NCBI GenBank assembly: GCA_039105265.1
Contig: JAPFFF010000008.1
Coordinates: forward strand, 1,736,001 to 1,800,000
Reading direction: 5' to 3'
DNA length: 64,000 bases
Source of the DNA: Tritrichomonas musculus
Taxonomy: Eukaryota; Parabasalia; Tritrichomonadida; Tritrichomonadidae
Positions within the stretch are counted from its first letter, which is position 1. Each line of letters begins with the position of its first letter. Made by a program: the position numbers and the translations under genes. A model generated the notes under the pieces. It saw only the letters and a program-made list of their open reading frames with translations, did not search any database and was not told the origin of the DNA. Shown one piece after another: positions 40,890-55,800 of this stretch.

Positions 40890-43800
40890 TTAAAAATCTT
40901 TGTCATATGAATCATCATAAACATTTTTTTTAGCTGCAGCAATATCTTCAGGGGAAAAATTTTTTTCTAACGCACCTGCTACCATTCCTTTTAAAACATT
41001 GTATTTTTTAGTAAAGTCTTCTTCTTGTTCGGTGTTCAATCCTTTATGAACTCTATCATTAAGTGATTCTAGTTTAGTTATTAAATTGGGATCAAAATCT
41101 TTTCTCCCTAAACTTAATGCTTGAAATGCATTATCAAGATAGGTGTATTGTTTAATGAATTTTTCATATGAATTAATATTATCAATGTCATCAAGAGCAT
41201 TGATATCTTCATGGCTTAATGATGCCAATATTTCTTCATCATTTTCAGCTTTAATGTAAATAGTTTCATTTTGACAATTTCGTGAATAAGGAGCACCAAC
41301 AGATAGATCAGGTTTCACTTTATATTCTGGTGGCAAGGAAGGATCATCAGGTAAAATAATGTATGTTGAAACGAATTGGAATTGAATATTGTTATCAATC
41401 ATACGTTTGTCTGATTTTTGAATAGATTCTAATGAAACAGAACCGTCAGTAATAATAATAAGATGTTCTCTAATATCTTTTTCTTCTAATGCAATATCAG
41501 CAATTTTCTCAGATAGTGTTCCTGTAAATTTAAAACCTTCAAAATCTTTATTTTGGTTTGAAAGAGATGAAAGAAACTTCTCTAAATGTGAAATTGAATT
41601 GAGTTTCATAGTTTCATTGTTCCACAAATAAAATACATTTGTTCCATTTCTACCATATTTATCAACAATTTTCCTCAATTCACCCTGATATATTGGATTA
41701 TAATTTTTTTTAATCGAGTCTGAACAATCGATTGCCCAAAGTCTTTTCGTCAATTTCATAGGGTCAATTTTATCAATTTGAAATCCTCTCCAGATAGCAT
41801 TATGGTCAATTGTGAAAGTGCATGCTTTAGGTCTCCAATCACAAGGTTGTTGCCTGTCAACTCTTTTATGAATTTCTGGTCTTGCTGTAAATCCCATTAT
41901 ATTTTGAACATAACGATAAGTTCCCTCTGATTCCATTTGAGTGAAACATTTAGTATAGCCGCAATCAATGATGATATCACCTGTTCCTGTATTCAAATTT
42001 GCTGTGTAAAAAAGTGAACTGATGCCTCCATCAAAATCTCTTGCAAAAGGTTTGAATGGCTTTATTAAATCTAAATTATATGGTGCATGTGAAATCGTTT
42101 TTCCTTCATAAATTTTTATAATGTTATGTGACAACGTTGCTCTCTGACATTGCTCAAAGAACAATGACGATCTATTGAATGTTCCAGGGTTTTCAAGAGT
42201 GTTAGATTCTTCTCCTGTTAAAAATCCTTCACCTTGATATTCGCCTTCTAGACGAAGCTTGGTTATTGTTGATGGGCAATCAGGTTCATCTTTAAATCTA
42301 ACTTTTTCTAAAAACAGATTAACTTGATAGTATAACGGTTCACCTTCAGCCCAAAATACAATTGATCCTCCTTTTTCCCAAAATTGAATTAAAACATCAA
42401 TAAATTGTCCAACAAGATTAGGATTTGCTTCCTTTTCTGGAAGTATCTTTTTCCTAGGTCCACAAAAAACCCACGTTGCATAATAATCACAGTAACCAGG
42501 TTTTGATTGATTTGTGAGTTTATTTATGGCATCTTCATAATTTTTAACAATGTCAAGAATAATTCCATAATAATAAGCAGCATCTTTAATACATACATTC
42601 GCGTTTTCAGGTCTATTTTCTATGAATTCTGATGAAACATAACGTTCTTCATTTTTCATATTTAAAGTATAATCCCAAAGCATGACAATAAGAATCTTTT
42701 GACCTTTGAATAAATTTTCAACATAAAGTTCAGTATTTTTACCTTCTGGATTTTTAAATGGATTGCATGGATCTATATTCTTCTCTCGGTTATACATATC
42801 ATCAAATGCATCTAATGTAGGAGGTATGTCATTTAATTCTTCTTTTTCATCTTTGAAAATTGGATTATTTTGGCCTTCAATTAACGTTTTAATAATTGAT
42901 TGGAATTCCGAAATTTTTAGAAATGAAAAGCTAATTGAATCCATTTCATCAGGCATTGATGATAATGTATCAATATAAATTGATGCTATTGCTTTCATAA
43001 CTCTATATGGATTAGGCGAAAATACAATTTGTGGAAATAGTTTTTCAATGCCTTTTGGATAAATACCAATACCAACACCAATAATATTAATTCCTCCTAA
43101 AACACATTGATTCACAGTATTAACAATTCTTTTCTGTTCTTCAATTTGATATAAACCATTTGTTAAAACAAAGATAACATTTGCATAATCAGTTGATCTC
43201 ATTCTTTGAAGGTCAAAAGCTGTATGAATAGCAGAAGCCAAATCTGTATTTCGAGTTGGACTTTGAAGGATTGAAAACAACGATTCAAATATTGTTGATT
43301 TGCCAGATAATGCAGAAATTGTCCCAATTTCAGAACAAACGACTGTTGGATTTGGGTTTCCAGTAACAATTAAATCAAAACGAGACAAATCTAATGATGC
43401 TAATGAAGATAGAAAAACTTGTATTGTTTGGAATGAATGTGGACCTGACAATTCATCAAAACATGAAATAGATGAATCAATGACAAGCGAAACACTGTAA
43501 TTTCTTATTAAACCTCCTTTTTCTTCCAGATAAATCATCGGATCAGGAACAGGATTTATTAGGTTAAGAACTAATGCTGTGATATCAAATTCAGTTCCAG
43601 TGGTTGACAAAACCATTTGAGAAGCTTTATTTGGTTTGAAAATTGTTTCTAAAGATTGCTGATCAATATTTCTTCTACTAATTCTGAACTGTTTTAATAA
43701 ATTAAAATACTGATCTTTGCTTAAAGATGGATCTAATAAATTCTTTGAAATTTTATTCAATTTCTTTTGATATAATTTTGAATTTAGTTTATCAATTGAT

Positions 43801-46800
43801 GTTTTAACATTCTTTAAAACTGAAGTCGTCTTTGCAAAATATTCTTTGATTTCGTGATAATCATATTTTAGAAAGTTTATATATCTACTGATATTAGTTA
43901 AAGGCTTATCACAATTAAAATTAGCAATTTCATATTTATAATTTGATTGATTTTTCGTTTCTTTTTGAATTTCTTTTCTTTCAATTACTCTGACAAAAAG
44001 TTTTACTAATTCATCTGAAACTTCTTCATTAAAATCAGATTTAATCTCGAATTTAATTGGAGCAACTTTAATAATAGGTCTTGATTTACTTTCATTCACT
44101 TCTTTTTCAAATTTGTTCCAAACATTTTCAACTGACAGTAAATCATCACCAATAAGTTTTGAAGATTTAATAAAAACAAATCCAAAAGAATATTTTTCAT
44201 CAAATGGAATCTTATTATCTAATGAATCTTTATCATAAACGAGAATATTTTCTGACCATGCATTTGTTAAAACAAGCTGTTCATCAAGTCCATCAGAAAA
44301 TACAAAAATACCACGATATGGTCTTTCGTTATCTTTTCCTTCAGCTTTGTATTCCATTGATTCAATTGCAAATTTAATTGAACTAGCCAATTTTGTTCTA
44401 TAACGTTTTATTAACAGACAATCACAAATTTTTTGCAAGAAATATGGTGAATGTTGATCACTGAATGATTTTATAATGCATTTGAACTTTTGGTCAGCAA
44501 TGACTGCAACAGAATATGGAATTTCTAATGAATCCAACGCTTGAGTTAATCCACAAATAATCATCATATTAAATATTTTGTTTTCATCACTAATGAATGA
44601 ACTGCAATCAACAAGGATATTTACTGCTAATTTCGATCTTGGAAATTCAATATTTGATGAAGCTACAATAAACTTGTTTGCTAAATATAATCCAGCATGC
44701 ATTAAACGAATGATTGGCAATTTGGTTTCTTTTATCTTTAATAAAGTTTTACTTTTTAGATGATAAAGTTTATTTTCACCATATAAATTTAAAACGGGAT
44801 TTGTATCTGATTTCATTTGTTCAATACGATTAATTGCTCTTTTAATTCCATTCTCTTCTGTGAATTCAGAAACAATTCCATCAAATTGTTTAGGTGTAAC
44901 TTCATTAGGTTGAATTTCCTTTGGATTAACGTAACATATACAATCGGGACTAATTTTTTTGGATTTTGGATTTTCAGGATTATTATTTGTTTGATTATTA
45001 TTTTGTAATTTCTTTTTCTTATCATTTTCTGATTGTATTTGCTTTTGCCTTTGATTAACAATTAAAGCAAACCGGGTTTTCATCTGTTGGCCTCTCTTAA
45101 TTGGAGTAACAAGATTCACTCTGGGTTGGTTTTGAATGGGTTTCGGATCAGTTTGTTTTGGGGTTGGTAAAGGACTTGGACGTACAGGCTTTATAACAAT
45201 AGGCCTTATTGGTCCTGGATTAGTTTTAATATCATCCAAGTCCCATTTATCTGAAGGAGCATTGATTTCACTTGGTTTTGGCATTATTTGGAAGTCTTGA
45301 ATAGTTTCATCTGCTATTATGCATTTTGAAGGTAAAATACCTGTAAAATCAACACCTGCATTTTTGAATTTTCCTATCATTGAAACAAATAACTCACTAA
45401 ACATATTAGTTGTTTGTGAAATAAATGAAAAATCTTTCTTTGGTAAATTAATATATAATTGTAATAATTGTTTAAAGTAATTGACAGCTTCTTTCTTCTT
45501 TTCTTTAGATTCGTTGCTTTTCATTATACTAACAAAAATTGGTAAAAGTCTGGTTCCTTGAGTTGAATTAAGATATATCTCATTTATTTCTGAAATTGTT
45601 TCTGGTTGCTTTTTGATATTCAAATTTGGTAATTGAATCTGAATATTACTCATTTCAGAACTTGTTGACATTTCTGAATTAACAATCATATCAGATTTTG
45701 ATTTTTTCCTTGAATATGAAAGTGAATTAGGTTTTTTCATATCATCTATAAATTTGGGACCTAATTTTTCGGTATATAAGTAGGTATAATGTTGTTCTTT
45801 TGTATTTATATCCTTTTTAATTTCATCTAAGTTAGAATCATATGATTTAATAGCACAAGCATCTATTTGTATATATTTATCATAACTTAGTTGGACTTGC
45901 TTTTTAATTTCAGATAAAGGCAGTATACATGCTAATTCGAATTTATTTTGCGAAATTTCATTAAATTTTTTATTAAAAGTAGAGAAAAACAGAGCAATTG
46001 CATTGTGCTTGAGAATTATCATTTTTTCATTATCAACATCATCAATCTTATCAGCATTTTCAATGACATCCTTAAAGATCTTTTCACCTGAAGGAATTCT
46101 GTGAATGTATCTTTTAATTCCTTTAATCACATTTCCATTTTGCAATAAATTATATAAATATTTTGCATTTTTATTTAATTTTTTTAATTGTTTTCTAGCA
46201 AATTCATCAATATCTCTTTTGGCAATTTCAATATTTTTTTCTTCAAATTCTAATTGATTCCATGGTAAAATTGGATAAAAACAACTAAATGGATACCAAT
46301 CATTTTCTATGTATCCAAAAATTGGGTAAAAGATAGATGAGTTTTTGAATATTTTTTTGTATAAATGCTTGAAACTGAATTCTTTATCTAACTCACTAGA
46401 TTCTTTGTATTCTCCATTTAAATTAATAGAAACAAATATATTTTTATCAGCATTATTTATTTCACATAAATCATCTATATATTTTATTGAAGCTTGCTTA
46501 TAAATTTCATATGAAAAAGGTGTTGCAAAACAAAAGTAGTCATTAAGATTACTATCAGGTCTTAATTTATTCCAATTCTTACTATTTTTATTATATCCAT
46601 AAATAATGTCATTGAAGATACATTTCTTATTAATTTTATTCTTTTCTACAATTTTCCTCGGAACTTTCTCAAATGAAAAATTAACACATTTTTTAGTGCC
46701 ATTGATATTAATACCAAATAAATAATTGGAGTTAAAATTACGATTTCTTGAATTGTGGTTGATCAAAACTTCAAATGAAACGTCAAATTCCATATCTTGC

Positions 46801-49800
46801 TTAACCTTGAAAAATTTGGTAATATTGAAAAATTTTATGTTTTGTGATGGCAATTTATTCTCAATTTCACCTTGAAGATTATCAATCATATAAGGTGAGT
46901 GTAATTTAAAATGTAATTTGGTATCATGTTGTTGAACTCCTTCAGAATAATATACTTTTGATTCAGTAACATATTGTTTTAAATTTGGATCATAAACTTC
47001 AAGATAAAATGTGTATGGAACAATGTCAGATTTGATTATAATGGAAGTAGAGCATCGATTAGAGAAGAACAATTTAATTTCACAAAAGAGCTTTTTAGAT
47101 TCTTTTACATCTGGAACATTAACTATTAATTTATTATGATTTAGAGAAATAAATGGTTTTGGAGATTTATTCCCATCTAAACTTGAAACTTGATATTTAA
47201 ATTTGACATTATCCAAAAAATAGTTTTGAATAGTAAAAGTTAATTTGGTATGCGAAATAATACTGCTTGCACAAACATGAAAAGAATTATCTTTATATGA
47301 TAAAGGATATTCGGTGCATGATATTAAGAACGATAATGGTAAAACTATGATATTGAAATTGCATTTAATATTCAAATCATTTAATCCATTTGATTTAAAG
47401 TTAATATTAGCATCAATATCATGTATTTCTTCATGATCAGATGTTACCTCGGGCAATGAAATATAAATTTGAACAGAGTCTCCTTTTGAAAATTTAGTAG
47501 GATAAGAAAACTTTGAAAAATAATTTTGATTTGTTGTGATTTTCATTGAAAATGATTTGTCGATGAATGATATGAAATTAAGAATTACTTTATCAGAATA
47601 AAGAGATGGAATTATTGGTCCAATTCTTAAGCTGATTTTTTTATAATTGCATAATAATGATTTGTTATCATTACTTAAAATAGGTGTTGAAAATAGATTA
47701 GATTTGTTCATTTTATCGAAAAGGTTTTCATTGCATTTTATTTCACAAATCTTTGGAATTGGTAACTCATATTTTTCATCGAAAAATGGTATTAATTGAT
47801 ACTTGTTATATGATGCTTTCCATAATATTTGTATTTTTTGTTTTAACATATAATCAATATCTTCAATATGAGTTAAAAACTGAGTATATGTTTTTTTAAT
47901 ATCATCTAAAAACTCGGTAATTGATTGACAATTTGTTTCATCTTCAAATTGTACTGATAAATCATTAATTAAATCTTTAATTTCTCGAGAAATTTCATTT
48001 GGAATTGTAAACACTCTATCATCTATTTTATTTTTTTCAAAATGTTCAAGGTCATTAAAAAGTTCTTTCACCAAAATTAATGAATTTTTGGTTGTTTTTT
48101 TCATTTTATTAATAAATCGATCTGAATCTAAATATAAGCCAAATACCAAATTAGGTGCTCTTTCATCTGTGTCATGTAAAATAGTATTGCAATATTTATC
48201 AATATCAAATGATTGTGAAAATGGATGAAATAATATTTTCTTGATTGGATATTTTGTAAGGACTGACTTCTTTTGCTCAGTAATTTGTTCTGGGAGAAAA
48301 TAATAAAACGTGTTTTCATAAATAATTATTTCATTTGGACTGTCATCGTTGGGAAAATGAATTTTTCCATGAATATAATTACAATATTTATAATAATAAT
48401 AACTATAATATGTATAACCTGTCTTATAATTATATTCGAGTATTTCAAGTGGCTCATAATTCTTATCAAAACAGTCTGGTAATTGTTTCTTAAATTTAAA
48501 TAAATTTTCACAGTTCTTTTGCAATTCCGCAAAATCATTATAAATAACTGGATTTCTAAGATTAAGTAAAGTTATGTTGTAATTTTCAATAACACTTATA
48601 AGGTTATCTTTAATTAATTTCAATTCATTATTTCGTTTTGTAATTCTTGCTTTTTCGAAATTTTCTTCTTTTATTTTTGTTTCTTCTTTAATCATTTGAA
48701 TAAGTATTTTAGTTTTGTTATTGACTGATTCATCAATAAATTCTTTTTGCATAAATTCTGTAAATTTAATCAAATCTTTTACGTTATCTGATTTAACAAA
48801 TTCTTGTATAAGATCATTTATCTCATTTTTAACTTTGAGGCCAATGTATTTATTGGGATCTTTTATAAATGTAATGATATCATCATCTGAGTTAATATTC
48901 AATTTATTAACAGAACTGAGACTTCCATTGAACAATCTTGAAAAAACTTGAGAGATAAAATTCTTCATTTCTGCATTTTTCTTTTCAAGAATATATTTCG
49001 GTAAAGTAATTCTATCTTCAGTAATATTAATGAAAAATTGGTAAAACATTCTGTAATTTTGTATTATTATATCCTCTGAAACATTAGAAAGTAAAATATT
49101 GAGCCATTCTGTGCCAACCAATTCATCGTTGTCTATTTTATTCTGAATTACTTCTCTAATTGTCAAATTAATATTGTGTCTTAAACTTATAGCAGTTTCA
49201 GTATTTGATGAACATTCAAATGTGATGCAACTATATGATGAAACCAATCTTAAAGTAAAGAGCCAGAATGGAAGTTTATCTGAGTTGAATTCTCTTCCTT
49301 TAAATTTGTTTTGAAGTTGTTTATAGCAATTTTGATTCTTATAAATCCAAAACACAAGAGAAGGATATGATTCAATTAATTTTTGATCATCCTTCCAATT
49401 ATCTTTAAGAAATCCAGTATCATTAAAAGTAAACTTAAATTGCCCTAATGAATCTATTTCTTCAGCAATTGACATAATTTTAATTACTTTCTGTCGATTT
49501 GATTTGTTTGGTATTTTTTGCATTAGATCTTTAAGTTTTGAATAATCTTCTGGAAATACACATTTCTCTTCAACAAAATATTTGTAATAATTTTGAGCAA
49601 TGATTGATGAGCATTGAATAGAATGTGCAAAATCTTTTGACATTTCTTTCTTGATACTGTTCTTGAAATTGCTCTTTTCATAAGAATAACTAGAAGTTGG
49701 ATCCAAATAATCTAATAAAAAGAACAAATCTTTGGGCTTAAAGTTTGGTAATGAAATATCAAAATCAATTGGATATTGATTTGCATTTTTTTGAATCCAG

Positions 49801-52800
49801 GTCATTATTGTTTTAGAATATATTGCTTTTCTATTTTCCAATTTATTGAAAAGTGAATCTAAATGTGAAATTTCATCATCCAAATCGTTTTCAATGAGAT
49901 TTATAATAAAGTTTGCATTTAGAATACAATATATTCTATCGATGTTTTTTTCATTGTCATCTTGCAAGAAATTATTCATTAAAATTTCGATAATAGATTC
50001 CATATTTGGAAATCTCTGTAATTTCAGTATATTTTGGAAAACGTTGTCATTATCTGAATTTGTAATTTTTTCGATAATGCTTTTTATTTCTGAGAATTGG
50101 ACAATATTTAAATATAAATCATAATCTTTAAGCATATCATTGTGTGTTTCAATAGATTCTTTATAAATTGGCCACATGATATCATTTTTAGCATAATGCA
50201 TTTCAGAATTTTCAATAGATGTCTTGAAATTGCCAACATTATGACGATATATGGCTATTTTTTCTTCAGTTAAATTTGTTTTTGAATCATTACGAATTTG
50301 TTGCATTAATTGATTTTTAAGTGATTTATATTCATCATTCTTTGTTTCTATTTTTTCTATATCTTTGAAAATAGATTTTAATTCTTCTTTTAACATTGAA
50401 TTTTCTTCTTTTGCTTTAATATCATCAATTAATCTTTGAATTGGTTGAAATGCTTTTTCAAATACAAGATTATAATATCGTTCTTTAGGCCAAACATCAC
50501 AAATATATTCGGGCACATGATTTAAATTGTTGATTTCTGAATCTATATCTTTTAATATATTTTCTGCATCAGATTGAGAAAGATTCTTATTAAAAGCAAA
50601 TGTATTGTTTTTAATTTGCCATAAATAACTCTTTTCGATATTGAATTTATGAAACCAATTTGAAAATTGATTTATTTGTTCTATATTGTCTTTATCAATT
50701 GAATTATAAAATTGAGAGAATATTTGAAGTATTTCTGACTCAAATGGAGAAAGATAATTAGCAAATATTTCAATAAATGTGTCAGAGAATGAAAATAAAA
50801 GTGACCAAATTTTAGAAATAATTGGAGTTTTATTTGATTTTTCCTCTGAAAACAACAACGAAAATGTTGATATTTGATTCATTCTCGGATTTTGTACATT
50901 TCCAAATTGTTTCAAATCATGATTAATAAATTTAATATTTTTTTTCTTGATTAAATGAACAGTTAACCCATAAAAGAATGAATTAATGTTAATATTTTTA
51001 TCATTTAGATATGATGGGAATTGTAAAATAATATCAGTTCTTTTATGGATTACTATCTGAGTTGATGGAGATAGACTTAAATCTTTACTCTCTTTAAATA
51101 CATAAATTGGTACAAATTCAGATTGATTTCCATATATGAAATCAAATGATTGGTTCATTATTTCAACATGGAAAGTAATGTTTGAGTCATTTAATTCCCT
51201 GAACATTGGCATTAAATAAGAAATGGATTTATTTGGTGAATTAATAAATAAATTGTAAGGAATTCTTGATTCAATCAATGGAATAAAACTAGGATTTGAA
51301 TGAAGAATAGAAATAAAATCAATGAAATTATACAAATTTTCTTCTCTGGTCATTTTAATTACTAATTCCATTAAATTATTGAATTTTTCATTGAAAAGAA
51401 CACGTGGAATATTAGATGGGAAAAGCAATGAATCATTCATCAATAATTTAATTAATAAATTGAATTTTGATAAAGGTTGAACTAAATCTTCTGTTTTTAG
51501 AAGATTTTCATTATCAATTGAAAAAATACAATTTTCATCTTTTAATGAAACCATTCCTTTTACAATTCCATTCAAAATATTCTCGAAAATTGATAATTGG
51601 ATGATTTCTTTGTCGAAATGTGTGTTTTTATAATCTAAATCATTGATGATGTTTATTGTATCTCGGACATGAGATTGAATAAATGTGATGTGTATTATTT
51701 GAACACGTTGGCAATTTTCGACAAATTTTTTAAAATCAAAGTTGATTGATTCATTAGAATCATTTGAAACAGAAATTTGAATATTTCGTAAGTCATTGAG
51801 AATATCTTTATATTTATCTTTCAGATTTAGCCCTTTATAGAACAAATACGTGAATAATTTTTCATCAATAGTATTTGAAAATTGATCAACTATTTGCTTC
51901 TTGAAATTTTGTTTGTCTTCTTTAATGTAGGAATTCCAATAATAAAGTAACATTGATTGTATAATATGCTTAAACGCATCATCAACAGGATCATTACTAT
52001 CAGGATAATTACGTAAAAATTCATTAAAAACATTTTTAATTGTTCTTCCTGTTAAAGAAAGACTACCTGCAAAATATTCAGGATAATCTTCACTCAATTT
52101 CTTTGCAAATGAATGCATAATTGCCAATCTTCGAGCAAATTCAGAAGAGAATTTTTCATGATATTTGTTTAATATTTTTCCAATAATAACCTGAGCTGAA
52201 TATTCAGGAGTAGAATCAATTGGAGGCAAAGTAAATGTTGCACATTTATTCAAAAAAACAGGATCAAGAGTTTTGCTTTCAATTGGTGAAATCGGATTAT
52301 GTGTAATTAATAAAAGAAAATCATCATGAATAGGCTTTGAGTTTGGAACGTTGTTTCTTGTGTAATAATGCCCTTTCCCATATTCATGAATATCTAATTC
52401 TGGATTTAATCCGCATAATGAAGAAATTTTTTCAGTAATTTCAGCTTGAGCTGATTCAATCCCGTCAATTAAAATCAACTTTCCTTTAGTTATAGCTTTT
52501 ATAATTGATGATTTTTCAACATGAAATCTTTTTGCAGGTTGTATAGTTTCAAAGATTTTTTGTCTAGCTTCTCTGATTTTTAAATATTCTGTTTTTTGGT
52601 TACTTTCTATAATTCCAAGGTATTTAATCAAGTTTGAAAACATTTCTCTCTTCCATTTTTTAGAATCATGATCGATATTTAATGAAATATAGTTCTTTAC
52701 TTCAGGAATTATTTCAAGGCAAGACAAAGCCAAATTGAGTGTTTGAATATCTTGAGGACTAAGGCTATTTGATAGAACAGATTGTCCTGTTAGAATTGAA

Positions 52801-55800
52801 ATTCCAGTATCACAATTCATCTGATAAACATTTATATCTTTGCCAAGCATTCTACTAAAAAGTCGAATAATATGAGATTTCCCTGATGCTGTATCACCTT
52901 GAATAATGCAAGATTGCTTTGATAGAACACAACAAGCAAGGAATAATAAACAATGTTTTTGAGGAATTGTTAAGGATGCAATTTCTGAATAAATTGATTC
53001 AACATCAATTGCAGTACTTGATAGTTTAAGAGTAATGCAATTTTCAGAATTTTCTGACACTTTAATTAATAGTTTTTTCTTTTCAAGATTATAAATAAAT
53101 ATTGGATTGAATTTAGATTTTGTAAGACCAATTTTTTCTCTAACATTAGATATGTCATTTTCATTAACAAATCTATATGCAAAAATCATCATTGATATGA
53201 AATTTTCATCTATTTCGTCATATGTAACTTCCCTAAATATTTTATATTTAACAATATCATTTAATGTTAATGGATGTGAGTTGCTTTCTTTGGCTTCATT
53301 CTTTGTAATGATGAATCTTTCATAAAAACGATCAATTTCCATTTCAAATTTTGTTCCTTCAAATAACTTTACAATCACACTGAAAATATCATTTTCCTTT
53401 GGATTATTAACAATATGATATATTGATGAAAAGATCAAAGAAGATGGAAGTTTCTCTCTACTATAATATCCTTTCTGTGGGTTAAAAATTCCAACAAGAT
53501 TAAGTTTTCCTTTTGGTATTGTTGATCCATCTTGAAGCAAAAGACTCTCTTGATGTTTATCGAAAATTGAAACCAAAACTTCAAGAACAGCTGATGAGGC
53601 ATGATTAATATTATGGAATACAATTATTGTTTTTTGAGACATTGAATGATTTTTAATTATTTCGACTAACTTTGTTTCAACAATTTTTACTCGAATATCA
53701 TTTTTTTCATCATGATCAATGATAGTTTTTCCAAGAAAATCTTCAACTTTTGTTGAACGTGAAATAATTATATTTGTAATTTGAAAGCCTAAAAGTTCAG
53801 CAATGTAATTTATTGCCGTTTGTTTCCCTTGGCCTGGCATACCTTCGAATATTACAGGAGTATTTGTCAAAATTCCAAGATGCAAAATGTCTAGCATTTC
53901 AGAAAACATTGGATTGAATGCTAAAGGCTTGTCGATATATTTAGCATCAGATGATTTGATGAAAAATTCTGTTATTAATGATTTTAAGCCATTATATCCG
54001 TTCAATTTTTCTACTACCAAAGGTGATTTAAGATCATTGATATCAAAGTTCTCTTTTGGCTTTATATTATTTGAAAGAACAAATCCAAGATCATTGAAAA
54101 TTTTGATGAAACTATCAAATGTCTTTTTCCTCTTTTCAAGAAGACCGTATCCAAGACGATAAAGAATTATACCTAAATTTTTTTTACAATCTGGATTTTT
54201 CATACTAGTATTAAGACGAGAGCACATTTCAATTGAATTGATAATTTGTGGAAAGGTGAATTCTTTATTAAGATTTAAATCCATTTTTTGAGCGAAATCA
54301 AGAATAAGAGGAATCAATAATTCATCAAATATAAGATTATTTGTATTAATATAACTTTGAAGTGCAATTTTTTGTTCAATTGATTCATATGATTTAGTGT
54401 ATATTATAGTGAATCTGGAAAGAGCAGCTTCTGAAAAATTAGTTGATGAATTAGGTAGACCAGTTGATATTATTCTAACATTGGAATTTATATTCTTCAT
54501 TTCTTTTTGATCTTTGCTGGTAAAAGTATTATGTATATCTTCATGTAATGTCAAATTATGTTTTCCAGATAAAAATTCATTGAATCTTTCCAAAACGATA
54601 GTTTTAATATTAAAAATATTCTTCAAAATTAACGATTTCCTTTCCAAAATAGCAGAAAGAAGAAGGCCAGGACGAAATTCAAGTGTTAAATTTGAAAGAA
54701 TACAATTATATGAATCATCTTTATTTTCTTCAAATAATTTTTCTTTTAGATGATTAATTGCATATTCAAATGTTGGAACTTTTTTAATACAAGGATTTAT
54801 AACTTCTTCAAATTCTTCTTTTGATAATGTATTTTTATTAAGCTTCTGTTTAAATTCCCTAATTTTATCGTATTGATGGCAAATCTTACAAATGTTTTCA
54901 ATATAAAATATTTTGGCTTCGTTCTTTGAAAGAAAGGCTGATGATCCTAAAATTTGTGAAACAGATGATTCTTGATTCAATGTTATAATTTGGGCTTCAT
55001 TTAAAACAATCTTTGAAATAAATGTCTTGAAGCCAGATGGTCCAATTAATAAGACAGGCTCAGATGGATCTGAAAGTAATATTTGAAACATCGCATTCAA
55101 TAATGATTTAAGTCTTTTATCAATTTTGATGTAAGATTCAAATAAAATGCGCATTTCACCTTTCTTTAAGAAACATTTGTTATCAATTTCTTCAATACTT
55201 GGATCTGCATTGTATGATTTAATTAATTTATTTTTATCTTCAACTTTCAATTTAAAAACTTTAACAATCAAGTCGATTGCAGTGCTAGAAGCTTCATTGA
55301 TATCTTCATGATTGACCGAAGCCAATATATAAAAGAGCAAATTTTGATAAAAATTGATGTTTTTAAATCTCTCTTTATTATGATCTTGATTATAAATTCT
55401 TCTAAACAATTTTGTAATATCTCTGAAAGACAATTGTGTAAATCGTTTAAGTTTGTTTAATTCAATAATGAATTCGCCAGTTTGTTCAGAGTCTTTTTTT
55501 GTGAAACTTGGAATTTCATCTTGATAAAAACTGTGACCAATATCAAAGCAAATTGACTTAATATCTTTAAGACTTTGTTCTGGGTAATAAAAATATCTAA
55601 ACCTTGATTCAATTGATAATGGAATTGCATTTCGTCCTTTAGTTCCAATATCATTTTGACATGCAATGAAGAAAAACCCAGGATTGACAAGAATTGGTTC
55701 ATCAACTCCTGATATGTAAATAAATTTGCCATTAATTGGCTCAAGTGCAGGTGCCAGAGCTTTCATTGTCGATAATGATGATAAGTTCATTTCATCTGCA

